A stretch of 40,583 nucleotides of DNA from Bacillota bacterium (GCA_023460085.1 JAEWRI010000048.1:1-40583); one strand, 5' to 3'. Shown: positions 17,204 through 25,732, counted from the first letter of the stretch. Notes: a model not told the origin generated them from the letters alone. A program made the numbers and translations.

Positions 17204-18007
17204 ATGGTGATTGCATTCGACTGCTACCGCATTGCCGGGGCGCTGCCCCTCGCCGCGCTGCGCGCTTTTCTGGGCCTGAAGGAAACACCACGCCGCAGAG
17301 AGGCAATCCGGCTGGAGGGACAGAGTCTGGAGCGGCTGCTGAAATACGCCCGCGAAGGGCAGGCCGTCTACCTGTTCCCGTACGGCTGCGCCGCCTTCGT
17401 GAACTGCAGCGCGGACGAAATACGCACCGTGCTGCGCTTCCTGACCACGGGCTTCGACATTGATGAAGCGGAGGAATACTACCGCGAAGCGTTCACACTC
17501 GAAGTTCACGAGCTGGACGGAGATGCCTCCTACAGCCTGTTTGGGAATACCCCGCGCGCGTTCGACGCGTTCACCGTGCAAACGCTCGTGAGCGCGCTGG
17601 CAAAGCTGACCGCGCTGGCGGTGATGGAGGAGGAAGTCGGCCGCACGTTCGATGACGCGGAAAGCTTCATCGCGCGCATGGGACGCGGCCGCATGAGCCT
17701 GAAGGCGCGCAAATACGCGCGGGAGGTTGCCCGTATCGTGCGCTTCCAGTACGACAGCGCCTGCATTGTGCGCGTATTCGAACGCTGCGATATCGCGGAC
17801 GCGCATCTTGGCGCGCGCACGCTGTACGACGAATTCATGGCGCACTTTGAATACGGCGATCGTCTGGAAGCCCTGCGGGAGAAGATCCGCGCGCTGGAGG
17901 ACATCTTTCGCGTATTCCTCACGCTCAACTCGAAATGGCAGGAGAACCGTGAGCTGTACGTCGAAATCGCGCTGCTTGTGCTGTTCCCGCTGTTCTATCT
18001 GTTCTGA
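17204..18007 (+). CDS. RMD1/YagE (DUF155) family membrane protein, second copy
   Basis: This 267-residue protein aligns in layout with its upstream neighbour: a YRIAG strand near the start, LFPYGCAAFVNCS in place of FSFGSVVFINLP, similar helices, and a C-terminal membrane segment (VEIALLVLFPLFYLF). TAGGAGG overlaps the end of the first copy, so the two are translated from one message. The paralogues have diverged strongly, suggesting separate roles in one complex. Function is not known. Confidence 0.8.
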   Translation: MVIAFDCYRIAGALPLAALRAFLGLKETPRRREAIRLEGQSLERLLKYAREGQAVYLFPYGCAAFVNCSADEIRTVLRFLTTGFDIDEAEEYYREAFTLEVHELDGDASYSLFGNTPRAFDAFTVQTLVSALAKLTALAVMEEEVGRTFDDAESFIARMGRGRMSLKARKYAREVARIVRFQYDSACIVRVFERCDIADAHLGARTLYDEFMAHFEYGDRLEALREKIRALEDIFRVFLTLNSKWQENRELYVEIALLVLFPLFYLF

Positions 18008-18045
18008 CCGCGGCTCGTCCCACCGCTGCCCATTCCGCTTATGAA

Positions 18046-18084
18046 AACAGCCGCTCCGGAAGCTCCGAAGCGGCTGTCTGTTTT
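18046..18084. terminator. Bidirectional terminator between convergent units
   Basis: ACAGCCGCT (18048-18056) pairs with AGCGGCTGT (18069-18077), with T-rich tails on both strands. It lies between the plus-strand RMD1-like pair and the minus-strand potD and can end both transcripts. Confidence 0.85.
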
Positions 18085-18098
18085 CTGTGCTTAGAACC

Positions 18099-19226
18099 TT
18101 ATGATTGGCCGGCAGCCGTCTTGAACTCCGTCCAGATGAGCTCGTGCTCCGCCACCGCGTCCGCGCCGATGTTCTGTATCATCTCCATGTTGTCGCCGCT
18201 GAGGCCTTCGGGCAGCGTCAGGAATTCCTGATACGCCGGGTCTATCAGCGAATCCGCGGCCTGATTGGTGCTGTAGTAGCCCAGCCACTCGAAGCACTGC
18301 GCGGAGACCTCCGGGCGCAGTATGTAATCGATGAACGCGTAGGCCGCGTCGGCGTTGGGCGCGCTTACCGGTATGAAGTTGGCCATAATGCCGAAGCCGA
18401 GGCCTTCCTTCGGAAATACCACCTTCAGATCCGGGTTGGACAGCATCGCCATCGTCACCTGAGAGGTGTACATCACCGCCGCGCTGATCTCGCCCGAAAG
18501 CAGATCGTCCTGCAGGTTATCGTCCTTGATGAGGCGGATGTTGGGCGCAAGCTGCAGCAGCTTCTGCCCCGCCGCTTCGATGACGGATACGTCCTCGGTG
18601 TTATAGCTCTCGCCCAGTATCTTGAGCGCGAGGCCGTTGATCACGCGGTAGTTCGCGATGACGCCGATGCTCCCTGCCAGAGACGGATCGAGCAGGTCCG
18701 AATAGCCCTGAATGTCGATGCTGACCAGCGACGGGTCGTACACGATGGTCTGCACGCCCGCGCCGTACGGCACGGTATACGCATTGTCGGGGTCGTAGAA
18801 CTGGCCCTGGTAGATGGGGTTGATGTTGGCGTAGTTGCTGATGCGCGCGGTATCCAGCGGCTGTACCAGCCCTTCGGCAATGGCTGCCTCGATGATGTAG
18901 TCGTCCGCAATCACGAGGTCGTAATCCCCGCCCTTGGACGCTTCAAGCTTCGCCAGCATCGTCTCATCGTAATCGAAGTTGCTGTAGTTGATTTCGATGC
19001 CCGTCTCCGCGGTAAAGCCGTCCAGCACCTCCTGCGGGAACATGCCCTCCCACGTAAACAGGTTCAGCGTGCCGCCCGCCTGCGCGGACGTTTCCGCGGC
19101 AGCGCTCTCCGACGTCTGCGCGTCCGATGCGGCGTCACTGGTCTGTGCGGACTGCTGGCCTCCGCCGCAAGCGGCAAGCGCAAGCACCATCGTCAGTGCC
19201 AATAAAACTGCCAATCCCTTCTTCAT
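18099..19226 (-). CDS. potD: Spermidine/putrescine-binding lipoprotein PotD
   Basis: This 375-residue polyamine-binding protein begins with a lipoprotein signal (hydrophobic core, then LALAACG with the modified cysteine at residue 20). The mature start TLNLFTWEGMFPQEVLDGF is typical of PotD/PotF. The second lobe shows SLAGSIGVIANYRV and AYAFIDYILRPEVSAQ. The start at 19226 follows AAGGAGG and overlaps the potC stop (ATGA). It captures polyamine outside the membrane for the PotB/PotC channel. Which polyamine is preferred cannot be told. Confidence 0.95.
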   Translation of the reverse strand: MKKGLAVLLALTMVLALAACGGGQQSAQTSDAASDAQTSESAAAETSAQAGGTLNLFTWEGMFPQEVLDGFTAETGIEINYSNFDYDETMLAKLEASKGGDYDLVIADDYIIEAAIAEGLVQPLDTARISNYANINPIYQGQFYDPDNAYTVPYGAGVQTIVYDPSLVSIDIQGYSDLLDPSLAGSIGVIANYRVINGLALKILGESYNTEDVSVIEAAGQKLLQLAPNIRLIKDDNLQDDLLSGEISAAVMYTSQVTMAMLSNPDLKVVFPKEGLGFGIMANFIPVSAPNADAAYAFIDYILRPEVSAQCFEWLGYYSTNQAADSLIDPAYQEFLTLPEGLSGDNMEMIQNIGADAVAEHELIWTEFKTAAGQS

Positions 19227-20026
19227 ACCCTTTCCTCCTTGATATTTGAATTTTTGATGGGACGTTTTCCGATATAGAGAGACAGCAGCCCGATGGCCAG
19301 CGTCACCGCGAACATCAGCGTGCAAAGCGCGTTGATCTCGGGCGTGACGCCCGTCTTCAGCTGCGTGTAAATTTTCAGCGGTAGCGTGTTGGTATTGACG
19401 CCCGTGACGAAAACGCTGATGATTACGTCGTCGAAGCTCATCGCGAAAGCCAGCAGCATGCCGGACGCGATGGCGGGCAGTATGAGCGGCAGCGTCACGT
19501 CGAGGAACGCGCGCCACGGGCCCGCGCCAAGATCCCGCGCGGCTTCCGGCAGGCTTTTGTCCATGCCGACGAGGCGCGCTTTCACGAGCAGGTACACGTA
19601 CGGAATGCAGAACGCCGTGTGCGCGATGACCAGCGTCGTCATGCCGAACGGCAGCCCCAGCAGCGAAAAGAAGAGCAGGAACACGATGCCGAGTATGATC
19701 TCGGGGATCATGATGGGCAGCGTGGAAACGTACTCCACCACGCCCCTGCCGCGCATCCTGGCGCGCGTCATGCCCACCGCGCCCAGCGTGCCGACGACAG
19801 CGGCGGCCAGGCTGCTGAGCACCGCCAGCACGACGCTGTTGACAAGCGCCTCGAACAAGGCCTTATCCCTGAACAGCGCCTGATACCATTTCACCGAAAA
19901 GCCGCCCCAGATGGAGCTGATCTTGCTTTCGTTGAAGGAATAGATGATTACGAGCAAAATCGGCAGGTAGACCAACAACATCATCACCGCCAGATACACA
20001 TTGGGAAGCTTCGTGCGGTTCTTCAT
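19223..20026 (-). CDS. potC: Polyamine ABC importer permease PotC
   Basis: This 267-residue inner-membrane permease has a first membrane helix at about 10-30 (VYLAVMMLLVYLPILLVIIY), the family sequence SFNESKISSIWGGFSVKWY and the coupling loop EAARDLGAGPWRAFLDVTLP. It starts at 20026, overlapping potB by ATGA, and ends overlapping potD by ATGA. Confidence 0.95.
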   Translation of the reverse strand: MKNRTKLPNVYLAVMMLLVYLPILLVIIYSFNESKISSIWGGFSVKWYQALFRDKALFEALVNSVVLAVLSSLAAAVVGTLGAVGMTRARMRGRGVVEYVSTLPIMIPEIILGIVFLLFFSLLGLPFGMTTLVIAHTAFCIPYVYLLVKARLVGMDKSLPEAARDLGAGPWRAFLDVTLPLILPAIASGMLLAFAMSFDDVIISVFVTGVNTNTLPLKIYTQLKTGVTPEINALCTLMFAVTLAIGLLSLYIGKRPIKNSNIKEERV

Positions 20027-20907
20027 ACGAGGCCCTCCAGATCGCGCACCTTGGCGACGCGGCGGTACACCCATATCATCAGCGTGGTCAGCAGCATCAG
20101 CACCACGGAAAGCGCCGCGGCGAAAGGCCAGTTGTGCGCCTTCATCAGCTGCTCCTGTATGACGTTGCCCACCAGCACCACCGTGTTGCCGCCCAGTATA
20201 TCCGCGATGAAGAACAGCCCCATCGACGGAATGAAGGTCAGCACCACGCCTGACAGAAGGCCGGGCATCGTCAGCTTAAAGGAAACCGTCCAGAACGCCT
20301 GAAGCGGTTTCGCGCCGAGGTCGCGCGCGGCCTCCACGAGGCTCCAGTCCAGCTTCTCCGCGCTGGAATACACCGCGAATATCATGAAGGGCACGAGCGC
20401 GTACACCATACCGACGAGCACCGCGGGATAGCTGTACAGCAGCTTGAGCGGCGCGTCGGTGATGCCGATGCCCATGAGCAGCTTATCCAGCACGCCGTTG
20501 GCGCGGAATATGATGATCCAGCCGTACAGGCGAATCAGGGAGCTAATCCAGAAGGGTATCATCAGCAGCACCATCATGCGCTGCTTCCAGCGGGCGGAAA
20601 GCTTCGCCATGAAATAGCCGAACGGGTAACCGATGAGCGCCACGATTGCCGTGGTCATCAGCGCCAGCTTCAGCGACTGCCAGAAGGTCTTAAGGTATAC
20701 GGGCTGCGCGATGTCGGCGTAGTTCTTCAGCGTAAACTCCCCCACCACGCCCCAGGTTTCGGCGCGCTGCAGAAAGCTCAGCACAAGCACATAGACGAGC
20801 GGCCCCGCGACGAAAATCAGCGTAAACGCGTACAATGGCAGCACGGCGGCGATGGACGCGATGTCCTTCTTTTGCCGCTTCTTCGGTTTTGCGTCAGCCT
20901 TCTTCAC
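20023..20907 (-). CDS. potB: Polyamine ABC importer permease PotB
   Basis: This permease of about 294 residues most likely starts at a GTG at 20907, because GGAGG lies seven bases upstream and the following residues form the lysine-rich cytoplasmic start normal for PotB. The coupling loop reads EAARDLGAKPLQAFWTVSFKL. The start overlaps the end of potA by 14 bases. Longer upstream readings of the frame are potA in another frame. Confidence 0.93.
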   Translation of the reverse strand: MKKADAKPKKRQKKDIASIAAVLPLYAFTLIFVAGPLVYVLVLSFLQRAETWGVVGEFTLKNYADIAQPVYLKTFWQSLKLALMTTAIVALIGYPFGYFMAKLSARWKQRMMVLLMIPFWISSLIRLYGWIIIFRANGVLDKLLMGIGITDAPLKLLYSYPAVLVGMVYALVPFMIFAVYSSAEKLDWSLVEAARDLGAKPLQAFWTVSFKLTMPGLLSGVVLTFIPSMGLFFIADILGGNTVVLVGNVIQEQLMKAHNWPFAAALSVVLMLLTTLMIWVYRRVAKVRDLEGLV

Positions 20908-21985
20908 CGCTATCCTCCATATCGACGAGCACCGCGTTCTCCGGCGCCCACGTCGCCCGCACCTCGTCTCCGACGGAAAACTCCGTATCGATGCCGTGGC
21001 GGCTCGCGACGATTTCGCTGCCGTCCGCCAGCGCGAGGAAGAGCTGCAGCAGCCCGCCCGCGAAGCTTTTACCGCGCACCGCGGCTTCAATGCCCTGTGC
21101 CGCCGCGCCGCGGGGCACCAGCTGTACATTCTCGCGCCGCACCGCCGCCGTCACGCGCTGCCCGGCGAAGACCGCCGCGCCATGCCTCGCGGCCTGCGCC
21201 ATGCCGAACTCGCTGCGGAATTCCACGGTGTCGCCGTCCACGCGCACTGCCTCGCCCGATACGATGTTGGCGGAGCCCACGAAGCTTGCCACGTAGCTCG
21301 TGCGCGGCCGGTCGTAAACGTCGGCAGGCGTGCCGGTCTGCTCGAAGCGCCCGCCGCGCATCACCGCGATGCGGTCCGACATCGTCAGGGCTTCCTCCTG
21401 ATCGTGCGTGATATATACAAACGTAATGCCGAGATGCGCCTGAAGCTTCTTCAGCTCCATCTGCATCTGCCTGCGCAGCTGCAAATCCAACGCGCCCAGC
21501 GGTTCGTCCAGCAGCAGCACCTTCGGCCTGCCCACGATGGCCCGCGCGATAGCCACGCGCTGGCGCTGCCCGCCCGACAGCTCGCCCGGCATGCGCTTGC
21601 CGTATTCCGGCAGCTGCACCAGCTCCAGCGCTTCCGCCACCCTGCGCCGTATTTCCGCTTTATCGGTGTGCCGCAGCTTCAGGCTGTAGCCGATGTTGGC
21701 TTCCACGTTCATGTGCGGGAACAGCGCGTAGTTCTGAAACACGGTGTTGACGTCGCGTTTCTCAGGCGCTTCCTGCGTCACGTCCCTGCCCTCCAGCAGT
21801 ACGCGCCCCGCGTCCGGCTGCTCCAGCCCCGCGATGATACGCAGTGTGGTGGTCTTGCCGCAGCCCGAAGGCCCCAGCAGCGTAATAAATTCTCCCCTGC
21901 GCATGTCGAGGTGGATGCCCTTGAGTACTTCGGCATCTCCGAAGCGCTTTTCTATCCCTTCAAGCCGCAGTATGCTTTCGTCCAT
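20894..21985 (-). CDS. potA: Polyamine ABC importer ATPase PotA
   Basis: This 363-residue ATPase has Walker A (GPSGCGKTT) near residue 39, LSGGQRQRVAIARA, Walker B (VLLLDEPLGALD) and the H-loop in YITHDQEEALTM. A TOBE domain follows from about residue 280. It is the first gene of the potABCD operon; AAGGATGG precedes the ATG. It powers polyamine uptake by the PotBC channel. Confidence 0.95.
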   Translation of the reverse strand: MDESILRLEGIEKRFGDAEVLKGIHLDMRRGEFITLLGPSGCGKTTTLRIIAGLEQPDAGRVLLEGRDVTQEAPEKRDVNTVFQNYALFPHMNVEANIGYSLKLRHTDKAEIRRRVAEALELVQLPEYGKRMPGELSGGQRQRVAIARAIVGRPKVLLLDEPLGALDLQLRRQMQMELKKLQAHLGITFVYITHDQEEALTMSDRIAVMRGGRFEQTGTPADVYDRPRTSYVASFVGSANIVSGEAVRVDGDTVEFRSEFGMAQAARHGAAVFAGQRVTAAVRRENVQLVPRGAAAQGIEAAVRGKSFAGGLLQLFLALADGSEIVASRHGIDTEFSVGDEVRATWAPENAVLVDMEDSGEEG

Positions 21986-22027
21986 TCGCCATCCTTAATT
22001 CGCGTTAAATTGCTTTATTAACTTATT

Positions 22028-22063
22028 AATATATAGAGTGTATCATAGGGTGTCAAGCACCCT
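22028..22063 (-). promoter_or_regulatory. pot operon promoter with overlapping inverted repeat
   Basis: On the minus strand a perfect TTGACA (22051-22056) and TATATT (22028-22033) are separated by 17 bases. The inverted repeat AGGGTG/CACCCT (22047-22052 and 22058-22063) covers the -35. It could be an operator for a repressor, or the terminator stem of the upstream peptidase gene. Confidence 0.75.
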
Positions 22064-22067
22064 CGCC

Positions 22068-22688
22068 CTATATGAAATATTCAATGGTTCCAAGGGGCGA
22101 TTGGCGCGTATTCTCGTTATACAGCAGCATGGCTTCGCGCTTGTCGCGCGGCCCCAGCGCGTAGATACCGCGCCCCTCGCTGTTGAGCAGATCAGCGGCG
22201 ACCCGCCGGTTGGCAGCCCCGGGACGCCCCTCCACCAGATCGATGCCCTGCGCGCTGAAGGGCTTCTTGCGATAGTACGGATCGAACAGGTACACATGCC
22301 CTTCATCGGCCCCGGTCAGCAGCACGTAATGCCAGCAGCCGTAGCGCACGCGCGCAATGACCGCGCCGCCCTGCTGAAGGCTGCCGACGAGCGCGCTGTT
22401 CTGCCCGACATCAACCTGCGGCCCCGTCACAAACTCGCAGCGTATGGGAAACTTCTTCACCCTGCCGAACTGGTTAAGCCAGTTGGACAGAAACATCATT
22501 GCCATGCCCGACGTACCGCTCTTGCCAAATTCGCCCCGGCAGTTGTACGCATCGAGGCTGTACAGCATGATGTGCTTCACCACATCGGGCGGAATCTCGC
22601 TGCGGCGGAACAGGAAGCGGATGGCGTTGATCAGCGTCGTGGGGCCGCAGTCGTATTCCATCGTCTGGTAGCTTAACGGCGCCTTCAT
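22068..22688 (-). CDS. C39-like cysteine peptidase
   Basis: This 206-residue papain-fold protein has the catalytic cysteine in EYDCGPTTLINAI (near residue 14), the histidine in CWHYVLLTG and the aspartate in YLFDPYYRK. No signal peptide, membrane segment or ABC transporter domain is attached, so it is not a bacteriocin-processing exporter. It may act on peptides or isopeptides in the cytoplasm. It starts five bases after the M20 peptidase stop, which suggests a shared job in peptide turnover. Confidence 0.8.
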   Translation of the reverse strand: MKAPLSYQTMEYDCGPTTLINAIRFLFRRSEIPPDVVKHIMLYSLDAYNCRGEFGKSGTSGMAMMFLSNWLNQFGRVKKFPIRCEFVTGPQVDVGQNSALVGSLQQGGAVIARVRYGCWHYVLLTGADEGHVYLFDPYYRKKPFSAQGIDLVEGRPGAANRRVAADLLNSEGRGIYALGPRDKREAMLLYNENTRQSPLGTIEYFI

Positions 22689-22693
22689 CCCGC

Positions 22694-23806
22694 TCACTCC
22701 GCCGACGTCATCAGCGCGGCGGTAAGCGCGGCAATCCGCCCGAGCTCTTCCGCGCTCGTATATTCCTCGCACGAGTGGCACCGCATCATTGCCGTGGCGA
22801 GTACGATGCCCGTGATGCCGTACTCCGCGAAGTGGTTGTTGTCGCTCCCGCCGAAGGTGCGCTCCAGCGCACAGGGCAGACCCACGGCTTCGCACGCGCG
22901 CTCGAAGCGCTTGACGACGGGATGATCGAACGGTACGGCATAGGCTTCGCAGCAGACGCTGGTTGAAAACTCCAGCGACGCGCCCCAGTGGACGGCGGCA
23001 CGCGCCAGCGTGTCCCTCGCGCGCTCCAGCTCCGTCAGCGCCCTCTCGTGCGAGAAGCTGCGCGCCTCGCCGCGCACCACGCACCGGTCCGGCACGATGT
23101 TGCCGGCGCGTCCGCCTTCGATGACGCCCACGTTGAACGTCGTATCGGCGTCAACACGGCCCATGCGCATGCCCGCAACGGCTTCCGCCGCCGCCGCGAT
23201 GGCATGCGCGCCGTCCTCCGGGTTGAAGCCCGCATGCGCCGAACGGCCTGTGATCACCGCTTCAAACGTGACCAGCGAAGGCGCGGCATACGCCGCGGTA
23301 CCCACCGGGCCCGTCAAATCGAGCACGTAGCATTCCCGAGCGCGCAGCCGGGAAAAATCGAAGAGCGAAATGCCCCCGCAGTAGATCTCCTCCGCTACGG
23401 AAATCACCAGCTCGAGGGTGCGGTGAGCCAGCCCCTGCCCGCGGATGGTCTCCAGCGCTTTCAGCAGCGCCACAAGCGCCGCGCAGTCGTCCGCGCCCAG
23501 CACGGTGCTGCCGTCGCTTGTAATCGTGCCGTCCTTATGCAAAACGGCTCGCTTGCCGCGCGAGGGCTCCACCGTATCCATATGCGCGCTGAACAGCAGC
23601 GGCTCTCCCGGCAGGCTGCCCTCCAGCACGGCATAGAGGTTTCCGCAGTTTCCGCCCATACTGCGCCCCGCGTCGTCCTCAGACACTGCAAAGCCCAGTC
23701 CGCGCAGCCGCTTTGTCAGATAATCGCCCATCGCGCGCTCTCCCAGCGAAGGGCTGTCGATAGAGACAAGCCGCGCAAACTCCTCTGTCACCCGTGTTTG
23801 ATCCAT
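22694..23806 (-). CDS. M20-family metallopeptidase, PepT-like
   Basis: This 370-residue di-zinc aminopeptidase or carboxypeptidase shows the first metal motif SAHMDTVEP, GADDCAAL with the bridging aspartate, the catalytic glutamate pair in VAEEIYCGG, and a final histidine region in MMRCHSCEEY. A dimerisation domain with SAHAGFNPEDG lies in the middle. It resembles tripeptidase PepT-type enzymes, but exact specificity is open. It is first in a two-gene unit with the C39-like peptidase, under a perfect sigma-A promoter. Confidence 0.88.
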   Translation of the reverse strand: MDQTRVTEEFARLVSIDSPSLGERAMGDYLTKRLRGLGFAVSEDDAGRSMGGNCGNLYAVLEGSLPGEPLLFSAHMDTVEPSRGKRAVLHKDGTITSDGSTVLGADDCAALVALLKALETIRGQGLAHRTLELVISVAEEIYCGGISLFDFSRLRARECYVLDLTGPVGTAAYAAPSLVTFEAVITGRSAHAGFNPEDGAHAIAAAAEAVAGMRMGRVDADTTFNVGVIEGGRAGNIVPDRCVVRGEARSFSHERALTELERARDTLARAAVHWGASLEFSTSVCCEAYAVPFDHPVVKRFERACEAVGLPCALERTFGGSDNNHFAEYGITGIVLATAMMRCHSCEEYTSAEELGRIAALTAALMTSAE

Positions 23807-23841
23807 GCCTTACCCCAATAAACCATATATGTTTTGTATAC

Positions 23842-23870
23842 ATTATATATTTCGCTTCACCGTATGTCAA
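23842..23870 (-). promoter_or_regulatory. Consensus sigma-A promoter of the peptidase unit
   Basis: TTGACA (minus strand, 23865-23870) and TATAAT (23842-23847) with 17-base spacing match the consensus fully. It reads into the M20 peptidase gene and suggests strong constitutive expression. Confidence 0.88.
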
Positions 23871-23907
23871 ACAAAAAACGGTCGGCATCTCAGATAAACT
23901 TACCCGC

Positions 23908-23932
23908 AAAAAAACCGGCGCTCCGCACCGGC
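23908..23932 (-). terminator. Terminator of the recombinase unit
   Basis: CCGG arms around a GC-rich loop are followed on the minus strand by seven T residues. It lies 27 bases after the recombinase stop and keeps recombinase transcription from entering the peptidase unit. Confidence 0.8.
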
Positions 23933-23958
23933 CCCGTCTGCGAACTCTGAACTGCCGC

Positions 23959-25455
23959 TCAGAAGTTCCAATGAATCTCAACAGGCGTTTCCCGCGTGCC
24001 CGGCATGCGCCTGCCCGCCCGAATGCCGCCGATCAGTACCCGTACCATTTCACGGCTCAGAGTCACATCATCCATTCCCGGCACACCGTCTGCCTGTCCG
24101 CGGTGTCTGATGTCCGCGATCCGGGCGGCGCAGTCCTCCGCGCGCCTTTCGAGGCGGGCCTTCTCCGCCTCCATATCACGGCACAGCGCAGCGCAGTCCT
24201 CTTGCGCCAGCTTACCCTCCGTCCGCTCCTGCCGCAGCGCGCGTATTCCGCGTTCATACGCTTCCGCTCTTCTCCGGAATTCTTGCCATTCGGCCTCCAG
24301 TGCCGCACTGTGCGCGTCCGGCGTATCCCGCACCGGCATCACGCCGCACAAGCAGTCATCCGCAATGCCGCGCAGTTCCTCCCTCACCGCCCGCTCCAGC
24401 GCCTCCTCCGCGATAAAAGCGCCCCTGCATTCCGACGAGGAGCATCGCAGATAGCGCCTGCCGCGGCTTCTGCAGGAACATAGCAAGCCGCCGCAGACCA
24501 CGCATCGCGCCACGCCCGCAAAAATACCCGCTTCGCCGGTGGCGTACGGCTTCGCGCGCTGCCCCAGCTGCGCCTGCACGCTGTCCCAAAGCTCCCGGCT
24601 GACGATGGGCTCGTGCGTCCCCGGCACCACGAACCACTCCTCGCGGCGGCGCGGACGGTTCGCTTTGGTCTTATAAGACGCGCTGCCGCAGCGCCCCTGC
24701 ACCATGCTGCCGATATAGCATTCGTTTTCCAGCATATTGGAAATTGCGGAGCAGTTCCACCGCGTGCTGTTCTTCGGCTGGCGGTAATTCAACCCCTGCC
24801 GCCGTTTATACTCCGTGGGATTCGGGGCACCCCTGTCGTTCAGCGTGCGCGCGATGGCGGCCTTGCCGTACCCCAGCGCATATAAAGAAAACACCTCGCG
24901 CACCACGGCGGCGGCTTCCTCATCCACCCGCAGGCGCCCCCTGTGCTCCGGATCCTTGCGGTATCCGTACAGCGCAAACGCGCCGACGTGAAGTCCCTGC
25001 TGCCTTCGCACGGTAAGCGCGCTTTTAATGCTCTCCGACATGTCCTCGAGGTACCATTCGTTGACGAGACCGTTGATCTGCCGCGCCTTCTTGTTGCCCT
25101 TAACGGCGGTGTCCGCGCTGTCCACCACGCCCACGAAGCGCACACCCCACGCCGGAAACAGCCCGTGCAGGTACGCTTCGACCAGCTCCATCTCCCGCGT
25201 GAAGCGCGACTGTGATTTGCACAGCACGATGTCGAAGCGGCGGCGCTCCGCATCGGCGATCAGCCGCCGGAACTCGGGGCGGTTTCTGTCCGCGCCCGCA
25301 TAGTCGTCGTCGCTGTATATGCCGTACACGTCCCAGCCCTTCTCCTGCGCATAACGCAGCAGCATAGACTTCTGATTCTGTATGCTCAGGCTGTCGCTGC
25401 CCGCCTGCCTGCCCCTGTCCTCCTCCGACAGGCGGCAGTAGATGGCCGCCTTCAT
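23959..25455 (-). CDS. Large serine site-specific recombinase
   Basis: This 498-residue recombinase has the resolvase catalytic domain at about 1-150 with nucleophile S10 in YCRLSEEDRG and the arginine-rich active-site segment KSQSRFTREM. A recombinase domain lies at about 155-265, a zinc ribbon has C318, C321, C338 and C343, and a coiled-coil region spans about 370-440. Length and layout match SpoIVCA and phage integrases of this class, which act as dimers on attB and attP sites and exchange strands at a central dinucleotide. Its ATG overlaps the stop of a 51-codon ORF (ATGA). It is the only site-specific recombinase in the window, so it is the obvious candidate to cut at the cotJC junctions. 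A sigma-E-like promoter precedes the pair. Confidence 0.95.
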   Translation of the reverse strand: MKAAIYCRLSEEDRGRQAGSDSLSIQNQKSMLLRYAQEKGWDVYGIYSDDDYAGADRNRPEFRRLIADAERRRFDIVLCKSQSRFTREMELVEAYLHGLFPAWGVRFVGVVDSADTAVKGNKKARQINGLVNEWYLEDMSESIKSALTVRRQQGLHVGAFALYGYRKDPEHRGRLRVDEEAAAVVREVFSLYALGYGKAAIARTLNDRGAPNPTEYKRRQGLNYRQPKNSTRWNCSAISNMLENECYIGSMVQGRCGSASYKTKANRPRRREEWFVVPGTHEPIVSRELWDSVQAQLGQRAKPYATGEAGIFAGVARCVVCGGLLCSCRSRGRRYLRCSSSECRGAFIAEEALERAVREELRGIADDCLCGVMPVRDTPDAHSAALEAEWQEFRRRAEAYERGIRALRQERTEGKLAQEDCAALCRDMEAEKARLERRAEDCAARIADIRHRGQADGVPGMDDVTLSREMVRVLIGGIRAGRRMPGTRETPVEIHWNF

Positions 25456-25607
25456 GTGGCTTCTTTCCGGTGCGCAGGTATGCCCGCGGCGGACTTACCC
25501 GCGTGTGCCGCCAGTGCCCTGAGAATGCGCGCAAGCTCCTCCTTGTCGGGCTTTTCCCCGTTTTTAAACACGCTGACGCATACCGCCCTCGTCTGCTTTC
25601 CCGCCAT
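25452..25607 (-). CDS. 51-residue protein translationally coupled to the recombinase
   Basis: A short ORF starts at 25607 (MAGKQTRAV...) with GGGGGAGG nine bases upstream and ends in an ATGA overlap with the recombinase start. The product is basic, with a helical middle (KPDKEELARILRALAAH), and resembles nothing I can name. Its size and linkage would fit a recombination directionality factor such as the small SprB of SPbeta, but no sequence similarity is claimed. The other possibility is a leader ORF that only couples translation of the recombinase. Confidence 0.65.
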   Translation of the reverse strand: MAGKQTRAVCVSVFKNGEKPDKEELARILRALAAHAGKSAAGIPAHRKEAT

Positions 25608-25627
25608 TGCATCGCGCCTCCCCCTTC

Positions 25628-25657
25628 AGCGTATGAGGGCGGGCAAGCGCAATATTC
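25628..25657 (-). promoter_or_regulatory. Sigma-E-like (mother-cell) promoter of the recombinase unit
   Basis: On the minus strand GAATATT (25651-25657) and CATACGCT (25628-25635) are separated by 15 bases. As I recall the sigma-E consensus (KMATATT, 14-15 bases, CATACANT), the -35 matches fully and the -10 in all but one defined position. The predicted start near 25621 leaves a leader of about 14 bases with GGAGG, which is short but usable. No sigma-A promoter is seen nearby. Confidence 0.7.
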
Positions 25658-25732
25658 CGGGCAACATGGCTGAAACCATGAGGTGCCCGCCGCGGCAGGG
25701 CTTGAAGCAAGGATCCCCCGAATATGCAAAGA

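Noticed and set aside
19227..19517. Upstream extension of the potD frame
   Set aside because: It is potC read in another frame; the lipoprotein signal begins at 19226.
22689..23084. Upstream extension of the C39-like frame
   Set aside because: It is the M20 peptidase gene read in another frame; the true start at 22688 has the expected family beginning.
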